DNA from: Collinsella sp.
GTDB taxonomy: Bacteria > Actinomycetota > Coriobacteriia > Coriobacteriales > Coriobacteriaceae
Assembly (NCBI GenBank): GCA_019414645.1
Contig: DXLP01000009.1
Location: 1 to 64,000, forward strand
Reading direction: 5' to 3'
DNA: 64,000 nucleotides
The notes beneath the pieces were generated by a model. The model did not search any database and had not been told where the DNA came from. It was given only the letters and a program-made list of their open reading frames with translations. Within the stretch, counting starts at the first letter, position 1. Each line of letters starts with the position of its first letter. The position numbers and the translations under genes are program-made. Positions 1 to 10,023 of the stretch are shown in pieces.

Positions 1-131
1 CCAGACCGGAGGGGCCCCGGGGGCGGGAATCTGGGCGTACACATTTCCTACACATCTTGTGATCCGACTAACGTTTGCCAGCCGTTAACTACCGCTCGCC
101 GAGCATCTCTTTATATAAGGCAGTCTCATGG

Positions 132-1532
132 TTAAAGCGGATACGTCCCCCTAGCTAAAGCACAGCCAGCATCGAGCAACTCATCACGTTCTTCCACCGA
201 GAACCCCTCGGCGTAGACGCGCACCACTGGTTCGGTCCCGCTAGGACGGACCAGCAGCCACGTGTCATCCTCGAATGACAGACGCAAGCCGTCCATATGA
301 CTAACGTTTTGCGGCACCTTGCCACAAATCGACTTGGGGTTTACGCCCGGCAGCAGGGTTCGTAACGTTTCGGCATCTTCGGCCTCAAGGCGCAAATCGC
401 GTCGACCGTAACTCGTCTTACCAAAACTGTCCTCGAGTTGGTCGACCAGAACGCCCAAAGGCGCGTCCGTCTTTGCCATAAGCTCACACAGAATCAGACA
501 GGCGAGGATTCCATCGCGCTCGGGCATATGCGCGGCGATGCCGATACCACCGGCTTCTTCGCCGCCTATGAGGACGCCGCCCTTCTTCATCTCCGCCGCT
601 ATATATTTGAAACCGACTGGTTTGACGGTCACGCGGCAGCCAAGCGCCTCGGCAATGCGACGTACGAGCGTCGAGCATGAAAGATTGACGACGACGCGCC
701 CCTCCAAATTACGAAATTGAACCAAGTCGCCCAAAACGAGCGCCATGATCTGATGCGGATGTATATATCTGCCGCGCTCGTCAACCGCGCCGATACGGTC
801 GGCGTCGCCGTCGGTCACCAGGCCAGCGCAAGCTCCGTCCTCGATAACCGTGCGCTCGCAAGCGTCCACCCAAGGTTCAACGGGGTCGGGGCAGATATCT
901 TCTTGGTCAGACGCCTGCCCGGCGTGAATCTCGTGCGCCTCAACGCCAAGCTCGCGCAGCAAGTCGGCTAGATAGCCCTGGGCTGCGCCGCCCATGGGAT
1001 CGACAACCACGCGCAGGTGCGCGGCGCGGATGGCTTCGGCATCGACAAATGATGCCACCGCCTGCATATAGTCAGGAATGATATCCGCGGTGCGATATTG
1101 CCCCTCGATCCCCATTGGCTCGGGAGCCATGGTCTCTTCGAGCTCTTCGATGACATCCTGGTTGGCGGTTGAGCCGTCACCCATGCGAATCTTGAGGCAC
1201 AGATAACCCTGCGGATGATGGGACCCCGTCACCATGAGCGCGCCGCACGCCTCACCGTCATAAGCCGCCGCCCACGTAAGGGCAGGGGTCGGAACAGGTC
1301 GCGAAGCGAGCACGGCGTCCAGCCCGTGCGCTGCTAGCACGCCCGCCGCAAGTTCAGCGAACTCGCTCGCCAGGGGCCGGGTGTCGAACCCTATATATAC
1401 TGTTTTGCCCGGATTGGTCTTTTGCCACAACTCGCCGACGGCATCGGCGATACGAGCAACGTTATCGGCAGTGAAGTCCTCATCGACGCGAGCGCGCCAA
1501 CCGTCAGTTCCAAAATGAATTATCGCGCACAC
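132..1532 (-). CDS. Phosphoglucomutase/phosphomannomutase family protein
   Basis: This is an alpha-D-phosphohexomutase of 466 residues, which would interconvert hexose 1- and 6-phosphates in the cytoplasm to feed sugar-nucleotide synthesis. The active-site loop TGSHHP holds the phosphoserine (Ser104). The metal loop DGDADR lies at 241-246, the sugar-binding GGEEAGG follows near 330, and the phosphate-binding RPSGTEP is near the C-terminus, so all four canonical domains are present. I chose the GTG at 1532 because GAGGTG sits seven bases upstream and the protein then opens with the family-typical FGTDGWR. An upstream in-frame ATG would add 28 unrelated residues. Substrate preference (glucose, mannose or glucosamine) cannot be told from these motifs; SHHP rather than SHNP is a small deviation in the loop. 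Confidence 0.9.
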   Translation of the reverse strand: MCAIIHFGTDGWRARVDEDFTADNVARIADAVGELWQKTNPGKTVYIGFDTRPLASEFAELAAGVLAAHGLDAVLASRPVPTPALTWAAAYDGEACGALMVTGSHHPQGYLCLKIRMGDGSTANQDVIEELEETMAPEPMGIEGQYRTADIIPDYMQAVASFVDAEAIRAAHLRVVVDPMGGAAQGYLADLLRELGVEAHEIHAGQASDQEDICPDPVEPWVDACERTVIEDGACAGLVTDGDADRIGAVDERGRYIHPHQIMALVLGDLVQFRNLEGRVVVNLSCSTLVRRIAEALGCRVTVKPVGFKYIAAEMKKGGVLIGGEEAGGIGIAAHMPERDGILACLILCELMAKTDAPLGVLVDQLEDSFGKTSYGRRDLRLEAEDAETLRTLLPGVNPKSICGKVPQNVSHMDGLRLSFEDDTWLLVRPSGTEPVVRVYAEGFSVEERDELLDAGCALARGTYPL

Positions 1533-1656
1533 GCGCAGACACCTCACAGTGTTTGGATCATGGTACGCATGGGGTATACCCGCAACATGCACTCGGCAAC
1601 CTGCCGGCACCAGCATTCACCATTTGGGCAAATGCTGCCGAGGACATGCAAGCAAT

Positions 1657-1686
1657 AAAAAAAACCGCCCCGTATGGAGCGGTTTT
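1657..1686 (-). terminator. Rho-independent terminator behind the homocysteine methyltransferase
   Basis: Reading the minus strand, an inverted repeat with arms near AAAACCGC and GCGGTTTT is followed by a run of eight T. It lies just past the stop codon at 1692, so it would end the regulator-methyltransferase transcript. Confidence 0.8.
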
Positions 1687-1691
1687 GCCCT

Positions 1692-2585
1692 TTATATATC
1701 GAGCGCCTCGGCCATCGCGGCCGTAGTGATTGCCGTGGTTCCACAGCAACTGCCCACCATTGCGGCACCGGCATGTCTCCATTCGATGCATGCGCGCGCG
1801 AAAGCTTCGGGGTTCTCGTGCCATACGGGGCCATCCTGAGTCTGGACCGGATCGCCTACGTTGGGACGCACCGTGACGGGAGTAGTCGCCGATGCAACCA
1901 TCCTGGGCACCGCCGCGTTCGCGGCCGCAAGCGAACAGCAATTAACACCAACCGAGTTTGCGCCGTGTTTTTCGGCGTACAAAACGGCCGCCTCGATGTT
2001 GAGGCCATCGCCCAACAGGTCGCCTTTATCGTCAACGACAAAACTCACCAGAACAGGCATGCCGTCGGCGGCATCTCGGGCGCCGGCAAGCATGGGCTGC
2101 AAATTACGGATAGACGTCACCGTCTCGATCAGCAGACCGTCAACGCCGGCATTGAGCAAGGCGTGCGCCTGTTCGCGCGCAATGCCTCGGATTTCACGAT
2201 ACTCGGCAGAGTCCTCGGCAAACCACTCAATACCGATCGGGCCCATCGAGCCCAGCAGCAGTTGCGGGTGCGCCTGGCGAGCATCGTCGACGGCCCCGCG
2301 ATTGACCTCCGCCACGGACGGCGCAATCTGGTCGTGCTTGAGGGCATAGCTTGATGCCTGAAAGGTGTTGGTAATGAGCACCTGCGCGCCGGCAGCGACA
2401 TACAAGCGATGGATACGAGAAACGGTCTGCGGCTCTGCCAGATTCCAAAACGCCGGTGGAATGTCGGCGGCATCGTACTCACTCAACAGAACACTGCCCA
2501 TGGGGCCCTGCGCCAACAAGGTCTCGCTCGACAAGCGGCGCGCAAGTTCCTCGGCACCAAAGCGGTTGTAATAACTCGTATCCAT
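1692..2585 (-). CDS. Homocysteine S-methyltransferase family protein
   Basis: This 297-residue TIM-barrel protein of the homocysteine-binding family transfers a methyl group to homocysteine to give methionine. The two zinc-ligand regions are visible: GVNCCS near residue 213 and GSCCGTT near 276, which together supply the three cysteines expected. The N-terminal QGPMGS corresponds to the family's DGAMG strand. There is no cobalamin or folate domain, so the methyl donor could be S-methylmethionine, betaine or a corrinoid protein encoded elsewhere. The gene starts 10 bases after the stop of the DtxR-like regulator, suggesting one transcript. The sequence looks closer to the N-terminal domain of MetH-type enzymes than to E. 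coli MmuM, so no symbol is assigned. Confidence 0.88.
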   Translation of the reverse strand: MDTSYYNRFGAEELARRLSSETLLAQGPMGSVLLSEYDAADIPPAFWNLAEPQTVSRIHRLYVAAGAQVLITNTFQASSYALKHDQIAPSVAEVNRGAVDDARQAHPQLLLGSMGPIGIEWFAEDSAEYREIRGIAREQAHALLNAGVDGLLIETVTSIRNLQPMLAGARDAADGMPVLVSFVVDDKGDLLGDGLNIEAAVLYAEKHGANSVGVNCCSLAAANAAVPRMVASATTPVTVRPNVGDPVQTQDGPVWHENPEAFARACIEWRHAGAAMVGSCCGTTAITTAAMAEALDI

Positions 2586-2595
2586 ATATATCCCG

Positions 2596-3018
2596 CTATT
2601 CCTCGACGCTGATTCCCTGCTTTTCGAGATAGGCGAGCCAGCGGTTCATCGTGTCCTCGGAAAGCGCATGCTCCATCATGCAGGCCTCGGAATCGGCTCG
2701 CTCAAATTCGACACCGAGCTCCTGAACCAAAAACGTGCGGATGAGGCGATGACGGTACCAGATAGCCGCACCAACCTCGCGGCCGCGATCGGTCAGGACT
2801 ACCTTGCCGTAGTGCGATTGCTCGACAAGTTCGGATGCCTTGAGCGCCGAAACCGCTTTATTGACCGATGCCTTGGAGACGCCAAGGCGCTGCGCGATGT
2901 CGACCGATCGCACGCCGTTGGTTTCCCCCTCTTCGCTTTCAATGCGAACCATGCACTCCAAGTAGTCTTCGTTCGCCACCGTCAGATGCAGTTCGCGCGA
3001 GCTATTTGTCGTATCCAT
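2596..3018 (-). CDS. DtxR/MntR-family metal-dependent transcriptional regulator
   Basis: This 140-residue regulator has an N-terminal winged helix (recognition region RLGVSKASVNKAVSAL) and a C-terminal metal-binding and dimerisation domain. Residues matching MntR metal ligands are visible: the acidic pair in NEDYLE, the histidine in YRHRLI, and the glutamates and histidine in EACMMEHAL. There is no SH3-like third domain, as in the short MntR type. The start at 3018 (MDTTNSS) is preferred over one seven codons upstream because it is preceded by AAGGGACGGAAG. It is divergent from peptidase T, and a perfect inverted repeat lies between the two genes. A manganese- or iron-responsive repressor is likely; which metal is not known. 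Confidence 0.88.
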   Translation of the reverse strand: MDTTNSSRELHLTVANEDYLECMVRIESEEGETNGVRSVDIAQRLGVSKASVNKAVSALKASELVEQSHYGKVVLTDRGREVGAAIWYRHRLIRTFLVQELGVEFERADSEACMMEHALSEDTMNRWLAYLEKQGISVEE

Positions 3019-3049
3019 GATCTTCCGTCCCTTCTGCATTCAATGGCTG

Positions 3050-3055
3050 ATTCTA
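3050..3055 (-). promoter_or_regulatory. Possible -10 box of the DtxR/MntR-like gene
   Basis: The minus strand reads TAGAAT here, 32 bases before the proposed start codon. The expected -35 position (CATACC, 17 bases upstream) is a poor match but falls inside the palindrome at 3073-3090, which would suit repression by an operator-bound protein. Confidence 0.4.
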
Positions 3056-3072
3056 CCCCATCCAAGCGTCGC

Positions 3073-3090
3073 GGTATGCCGTGGCATACC
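3073..3090. promoter_or_regulatory. Inverted repeat, candidate operator of the DtxR/MntR-like regulator
   Basis: The sequence GGTATGCC-GT-GGCATACC is a perfect 8-bp inverted repeat with a 2-bp centre. It lies in the 120-bp divergent gap between the metalloregulator and pepT. An 18-19-bp dyad beside the regulator gene is the usual DtxR/MntR operator geometry. That this site binds the neighbouring protein is inference. Confidence 0.55.
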
Positions 3091-3138
3091 GTGCTAGAGT
3101 TCTTGTTGCACACGACGACCAAGATTGGAGCGGTCTTT

Positions 3139-4386
3139 ATGGAAAACACCACCACGAACCCCGATGTCCTCGAGCGCTTTTTGCGCTACGTCCAGATCAA
3201 CACGCAGTCCGAGGATGCAAACTGCGACCAGGTACCCTCGAGCGCCGTTCAGTTTGACCTTGCCAACGTGCTGGCTAAAGAGCTGCGCGAGCTTGGTGCG
3301 GAAGATGCCCACGTGACCGAGCACGCCTATGTCTGCGCGCATATCCCCGCAAGTGCGGGCGCTGAGGACAAGCCCGCCCTGGGCCTGATCGCCCATCTCG
3401 ACACCACCGAAGTTGCACCGGGTGCCGGCGTGAAACCGCACATCGTACACTACGAAGGCGGCGACCTGGTCTGCGGCACGGTTGACGGTAAGCCCGTTGC
3501 CATGAGTACCGCCAAGCTTCCCGCCCTGAACGACCTCGCGGGTGAGGACCTGGTCTGCAGCGATGGCACCACGCTGCTGGGCGCGGACGACAAGGCAGGC
3601 GTCGCCGAGATCATGTCACTTGTCGCGCGCATCGCTCAGGACCCCTCTCTGCCCCATCCCGCACTCGGCATTTGCTTCTGCCCTGACGAGGAGATCGGCC
3701 ACGGAGCCGAGCTGTTGGATATCGATACCTTTGGCTGCAAGTACGCCTACACGGTCGACGGCGGCCCCATCGGCGAGCTGGAGTGGGAGTGCTTTAACGC
3801 CGCCGAGGCGACCGTCCGCTTTGAGGGCCAGTCCATCCACCCGGGCGACGCCAAGGGCCGTATGATCAACGCAGGCAATCTGTTCTGCGACTTCAACGCG
3901 TTGCTCCCCTACGTGCAGCGCCCGGAGTATACGGAAGGCTACGAGGGCTTTTATCACCTTGAGGGCGTATCTGCGACCGTCGATCACGCCACAGCGCGTT
4001 ATATCGTCCGCGACCATGACGCCGCCAAGTTCCAGCAGAAACTCGACCTTATTGATGCCGCCGCCTCGATGCTCAACCAGCGTCTGGGTGAGGAGCGCGT
4101 GACGGTCGAGATTAAGCAGCAGTATCGAAATATGGCCGAGATCGTTCGTGACTATCCCGAGCTTATTGATGTTGTCAAGGAAGCCTACCTTGCCTGCGGC
4201 GTTGAGCCCCAAGTGCTGCCGATTCGCGGCGGCACCGACGGCGCCCAGCTGTCGTTCCGCGGTCTGCCCTGCCCCAACCTTTCCACCGGCGGCTATTGCT
4301 ACCACGGCGTCAACGAGTTCGTCCCGGTTAGTTCGCTCGTCAAGATGACCGACGTGCTCCAGGAGCTCGTCACCCGCTTTGCATAA
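3139..4386 (+). CDS. pepT: Peptidase T (tripeptide aminopeptidase, M20B)
   Basis: This cytoplasmic di-zinc aminopeptidase of 415 residues removes the N-terminal residue of tripeptides. Motifs run in family order: GLIAHLDTTEVAPG supplies the first zinc histidine and catalytic aspartate, LLGADDKAG the bridging aspartate, FCPDEEIG the catalytic and ligand glutamates, YTVDGGPIGE the inter-domain segment, and RGGTDGAQLS plus YHGVNEF the C-terminal ligand region. Length matches the family (about 410). The ATG at 3139 follows TGGAG at good spacing; the longer open frame upstream overlaps the divergent regulator and is not coding. It is followed by a terminator at 4411. Confidence 0.95.
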   Translation: MENTTTNPDVLERFLRYVQINTQSEDANCDQVPSSAVQFDLANVLAKELRELGAEDAHVTEHAYVCAHIPASAGAEDKPALGLIAHLDTTEVAPGAGVKPHIVHYEGGDLVCGTVDGKPVAMSTAKLPALNDLAGEDLVCSDGTTLLGADDKAGVAEIMSLVARIAQDPSLPHPALGICFCPDEEIGHGAELLDIDTFGCKYAYTVDGGPIGELEWECFNAAEATVRFEGQSIHPGDAKGRMINAGNLFCDFNALLPYVQRPEYTEGYEGFYHLEGVSATVDHATARYIVRDHDAAKFQQKLDLIDAAASMLNQRLGEERVTVEIKQQYRNMAEIVRDYPELIDVVKEAYLACGVEPQVLPIRGGTDGAQLSFRGLPCPNLSTGGYCYHGVNEFVPVSSLVKMTDVLQELVTRFA

Positions 4387-4410
4387 GGAACTCGAACAAT
4401 CTAGGTAAGC

Positions 4411-4451
4411 AAAACCGCCCCGTCCTCAAAACCGAGAACGGGGCGGTTTTT
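4411..4451 (+). terminator. Rho-independent terminator behind pepT
   Basis: A 13-bp perfect stem (AAAACCGCCCCGT and its complement) closes a 14-base loop and ends in TTTTT. The left arm starts with AAAA, so it could also stop leftward transcription from the LCP gene. Confidence 0.85.
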
Positions 4452-4472
4452 GGTGCAAGGGGAGTAGTCAGC

Positions 4473-4639
4473 ACCGCAGGTTGAGCCAACGTCAGCGAGC
4501 GACGTCCAAGGCGAACAAGTTGGCATGAAAAAGGCAGGGCATTGACCTTCTGGTCATGCCCTGCCTTTTGAATGACAAATTGTCGCCTTGGGCGGCGCGC
4601 AGCGTCGAGCCGTTACGGCGTTTGGTAAAACGCCGTAAC
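4473..4639. repeat. Nested-hairpin element, copy 1
   Basis: The outer stem pairs CCAAGGCGA (4506-4514) plus CAA (4516-4518) with 4580-4591. Inside it, a 14-bp stem (4529-4542 with 4556-4569) carries a GACC-TTCT-GGTC apical hairpin. A second hairpin, GTTACGGCGTTT-ggta-AAACGCCGTAAC (4612-4639), ends one base from the stop codon of the LCP gene. Related copies lie at about 20110-20311, 37730-37859 and 52465-52625. On the minus strand the inner hairpin is followed by TTTTT and could terminate transcription. Confidence 0.75.
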
Positions 4640-5875
4640 TTAGTAGTTGGCTTCGTAGCCGTTGCCGTCACCGGTGGGCTCTTCGTAGTAGTCCGAATCG
4701 CTTGAATCGCTTGAGTCATCGGAATCGTCAGAGCTGACCGATGAGGTTGCGGTACCGTTTGCGTAGTCGTCAGACGTGTTGTTGTTCAGGTCGCCGATCG
4801 TAGAGCTGGAACCGTCGGAAAGACCCATGGTGTTGGGACCCTTGGGATCCTTGCCGGCATCGACGCGCTCCATCATTTCCTTGAGCTCGTCCTCGTAGAC
4901 AAAGACGTAGCTCACTCCGTCGATCATGGTGCTGTCGTCGGCGTACGAGGGCAGGTTGGCCGAGTAGATACCGTCGACATCCATACCGCGCATGGCATTG
5001 ACCGTAGCCACGATATCCTGAACGCTCATATCGGTTACGAGCATATCGGACAGCGAATTAACCAGGCCAAAGATCTTCGTGGCATCGAAGTTATTGAGAA
5101 TCTGGTTGGCAAGGGCGCCAAGCACCTGACGCTGGTGGCGCATGCGCGTGTAATCGCCGTCGGCATAGGTGTAGCGGCAGCGGGCATAGGTAAGGGCGGT
5201 GGCACCGTCCATATGCTGCTGGCCAGCGGTAATCTTAATATCCAGGTGCTCGGGGTCGTCAACATCATCGGTTGCGTTAATGTCGATACCGCCAACCGAA
5301 TCAATCAGCGCCTGCATACCGTCGAAGCTGACCTCGGCATAGTGGGAAATCTGAACACCGCACAGCTCGTTGACCGCCTCGACCATGGCCTCGGCGCCGC
5401 CAACGGTATGGCAGGCGTTGATCTTCATGGTCTCGCCCTTGTACTCGACCTTGGTGTCGCGCGGAACGGAAATGAGCGTCGCCTGCTTTTGCGTGGGGTC
5501 GATGCGTGCCAGGATAATCGAGTCGGCACGATACGTATCCTCGCCCGGACGGCCGTCGGTGCCAAGAAGCAGCACGTAGAACGGATCCTTTGCCTCATCG
5601 GTGTCAACCAGAACCCGACGCAGATTGTCGGTAATGACATTAGAATCGCCGAGCTTGCCCATAATGGTGGCAAACCACAGGCCGGCAGCGGTAGTGGCAC
5701 TCAGCAGCACGCCAAGCACGACAATGAGCGCGACGTGACGAATCGTGTGGCTACGACGACGTTGACGAGCGCGCTCGGAATAGCGAGCCACGTTATCGCG
5801 ACTGTAGATCTTGGCCTGCGCACCAGTTGAGGGTCTTCGGGCGGTGGTATCCGCGAGGGGCTTTTTATTAAACAT
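4640..5875 (-). CDS. LytR-CpsA-Psr (LCP) family cell-wall glycopolymer ligase
   Basis: LCP proteins attach phosphodiester-linked glycopolymers to peptidoglycan at the outer face of the membrane. The protein has a basic cytoplasmic N-terminus (to about 45), one membrane segment (about 46-70) and the catalytic LCP domain with LGTDGRPGEDTYRADS, ISVPRDT, KINACH and YARCRYTYADGDYTRMRHQ, including the conserved arginines and aspartates. The last 60 or so residues are a low-complexity acidic Ser/Asp tail. The ATG at 5875 is used; an in-frame TTG two codons upstream is an alternative. It begins 12 bases past the murA stop, so it shares a transcript with murA, coupling peptidoglycan precursor synthesis to wall decoration. 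The stop codon abuts nested-hairpin copy 1. Confidence 0.9.
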   Translation of the reverse strand: MFNKKPLADTTARRPSTGAQAKIYSRDNVARYSERARQRRRSHTIRHVALIVVLGVLLSATTAAGLWFATIMGKLGDSNVITDNLRRVLVDTDEAKDPFYVLLLGTDGRPGEDTYRADSIILARIDPTQKQATLISVPRDTKVEYKGETMKINACHTVGGAEAMVEAVNELCGVQISHYAEVSFDGMQALIDSVGGIDINATDDVDDPEHLDIKITAGQQHMDGATALTYARCRYTYADGDYTRMRHQRQVLGALANQILNNFDATKIFGLVNSLSDMLVTDMSVQDIVATVNAMRGMDVDGIYSANLPSYADDSTMIDGVSYVFVYEDELKEMMERVDAGKDPKGPNTMGLSDGSSSTIGDLNNNTSDDYANGTATSSVSSDDSDDSSDSSDSDYYEEPTGDGNGYEANY

Positions 5876-5887
5876 AGGCAACCTGTA

Positions 5888-7171
5888 TTAGTAGATGACG
5901 GGATCGGGGACGGTAGCATGCTCGACATGCGCGCCGAGCGCCTGCAGCTTTTCGACAAACTGCTCGTAGCCGCGCTTGATGTGATGGATGGCCGAAACCT
6001 CGGTCGTCCCGTCGGCGATCAAGCCCGCTACGACGAGGGCCGCTCCGCCACGCAGATCGGGCGAGGTAACCTGTGCACCCGAGAAGCCCTTGACGCCATG
6101 AATCATGGCATGATGGCTCTCGATACGAATGTCGGCACCCATGCGCACCAGCTCAGAGGCAAACATAAAGCGATTCTCGAAGATGTTCTCGGTAATAACG
6201 GAACTGCCGTCGGCGAGAGCGGAGAGCACCATAATCTGCGCCTGCATGTCCGTCGGGAAGCCGGGGAACGGAAGCGTCTGGATGTCGACCGGCTTGATAC
6301 GCTCGGCACGGTTTACATGGACGCCATCCTCGACGCGCTCGCAGTCGATACCCATGAGCTCCATCTTCTTGAGCACCATGCCCAAGTGAATGGGGCAAAA
6401 GCCCGTGACATCGACACCGCGATCGTCGGCCATCAACGCACCGGCAACGATAAAGGTACCGGCCTCGATGCGGTCGCCCACCACGCGATGGGTAACGGGA
6501 TGGAGCTCTTCCACGCCTTCGATAGTCACGACGGGCGTACCCGCGCCGACAATCTTGGCGCCCATCTCGTTGAGCATGTTGGCGAGATCGACGATCTCGG
6601 GCTCGCGGGCGGCATTGTCGATAACCGTGGTACCCTGCGCGCGCACGGATGCCATAATGAGGTTCTCGGTCGCACCGACGCTGGCGAACTCGAGCGTGAC
6701 GGTGGTACCGCGCAGACCTTGGGGCGCATTAGCGTTGATGTAGCCGTGGGCGGTATCGAACTCTACGCCCAGGGCCTCGAGACCCAGAATGTGCATATCG
6801 ATCTTGCGAGCACCCAGGTTGCAGCCGCCCGGCATGGCGATCTTGGCGCGATGGAAACGGCCCAGCAGGGGTCCCATCACGGCGGTGGAAGCACGCATCT
6901 TGGCAACGAGCTCGTAGGGGGCCTCCCAAGAATCGACCTGAGAGGTATCAATCTCGAGCGTGTGCTCGTCAAGGACATCGATTGTGGCGCCCATACCCTT
7001 GAGCACCTTGCCCATCACGTGGACATCGGAAATATCGGGCACGTTCTGCAGCGTCGTCTTGCCCGGCGCCAGAAGCGTTGCCGCCATGAGTTTGAGCGCG
7101 GAGTTCTTGGCGCCCGAAACGGGCACAGAGCCTCCGATGGCGTGGCCACCCTCAACGCGGATAATATCCAA
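5888..7171 (-). CDS. murA: UDP-N-acetylglucosamine 1-carboxyvinyltransferase
   Basis: MurA adds enolpyruvate from phosphoenolpyruvate to UDP-GlcNAc, the first committed step of peptidoglycan synthesis in the cytoplasm. At 427 residues it has normal length. Lys22-Asn23 in GAKNSALK bind substrate, and Cys117 in GGCNLGARKID is the catalytic cysteine that fosfomycin alkylates, so this copy should be sensitive in principle. The start codon is TTG at 7171, preceded by AAAGGG; the protein then starts MDIIRVEGG as expected. The gene lies behind the terminator of the ATP synthase operon and ahead of the LCP gene. Confidence 0.97.
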   Translation of the reverse strand: MDIIRVEGGHAIGGSVPVSGAKNSALKLMAATLLAPGKTTLQNVPDISDVHVMGKVLKGMGATIDVLDEHTLEIDTSQVDSWEAPYELVAKMRASTAVMGPLLGRFHRAKIAMPGGCNLGARKIDMHILGLEALGVEFDTAHGYINANAPQGLRGTTVTLEFASVGATENLIMASVRAQGTTVIDNAAREPEIVDLANMLNEMGAKIVGAGTPVVTIEGVEELHPVTHRVVGDRIEAGTFIVAGALMADDRGVDVTGFCPIHLGMVLKKMELMGIDCERVEDGVHVNRAERIKPVDIQTLPFPGFPTDMQAQIMVLSALADGSSVITENIFENRFMFASELVRMGADIRIESHHAMIHGVKGFSGAQVTSPDLRGGAALVVAGLIADGTTEVSAIHHIKRGYEQFVEKLQALGAHVEHATVPDPVIY

Positions 7172-7190
7172 GGTCTACCCTTTCAAAAAG

Positions 7191-7223
7191 CATGCCCGGG
7201 ATGGCTGGGCCATCCCGGGCATG
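7191..7223 (-). terminator. Terminator of the ATP synthase operon
   Basis: A 14-bp perfect stem (CATGCCCGGGATGG and complement) with a 5-base loop is followed on the minus strand by CTTTTTG. It sits between atpC and murA and separates the two operons. Confidence 0.85.
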
Positions 7224-7259
7224 ATGTGTTCGCAAATGGTCGAACGCTAAATCGTTTGA

Positions 7260-7652
7260 CTATTGGGCAAGCTTGAGCTTACACCATGCGATTTCATTAT
7301 AGAGGTAGGCGCGGCGTGCATCATCCTCCGACAAATTACCCAGCTTCTCTTCAAAACCTTGAATATCAGCTTTAAGCTTGTCGGCATCGACGGTCGCCAA
7401 ATCGCAAGCGCGCTCGGCGAGAACGGTCACGACATCGTCCGCAACCTGGGCATAGCCGCCGGCCACGGCAAACGTGTGGTCGACAGTGCCCATGGCCTTA
7501 TCGGAAACGCGAACGTAACCGCGGTCGATCGTGCAGATCTCGCTGGAGTGAGCAGGCAGAACGCCAAACTCGCCATCCGTGGACGGAATCGACACAAACG
7601 CAGCGTCGCCCTCATAGGCGCAGCTCACGGGGCACACGATGCGGATACGCAT
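7260..7652 (-). CDS. atpC: F1 ATP synthase epsilon subunit
   Basis: The epsilon subunit of 130 residues is part of the central stalk and can inhibit ATP hydrolysis. The N-terminal beta sandwich is recognisable from EFGVLPAHS and the following AVAGGYAQV strand pattern; the C-terminal two-helix region (about 88-130, FEEKLGNLSEDDARR) is complete. It is the last gene of the operon, starting three bases after atpD ends. Confidence 0.95.
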   Translation of the reverse strand: MRIRIVCPVSCAYEGDAAFVSIPSTDGEFGVLPAHSSEICTIDRGYVRVSDKAMGTVDHTFAVAGGYAQVADDVVTVLAERACDLATVDADKLKADIQGFEEKLGNLSEDDARRAYLYNEIAWCKLKLAQ

Positions 7653-7655
7653 AAC

Positions 7656-10018
<2,363 letters not shown>

Positions 10019-10023
10019 AGGGC

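Noticed and set aside
1..131. A gene or RNA at the left edge
   Set aside because: No frame, ribosome site or tRNA-like fold could be supported in the first 131 bases.
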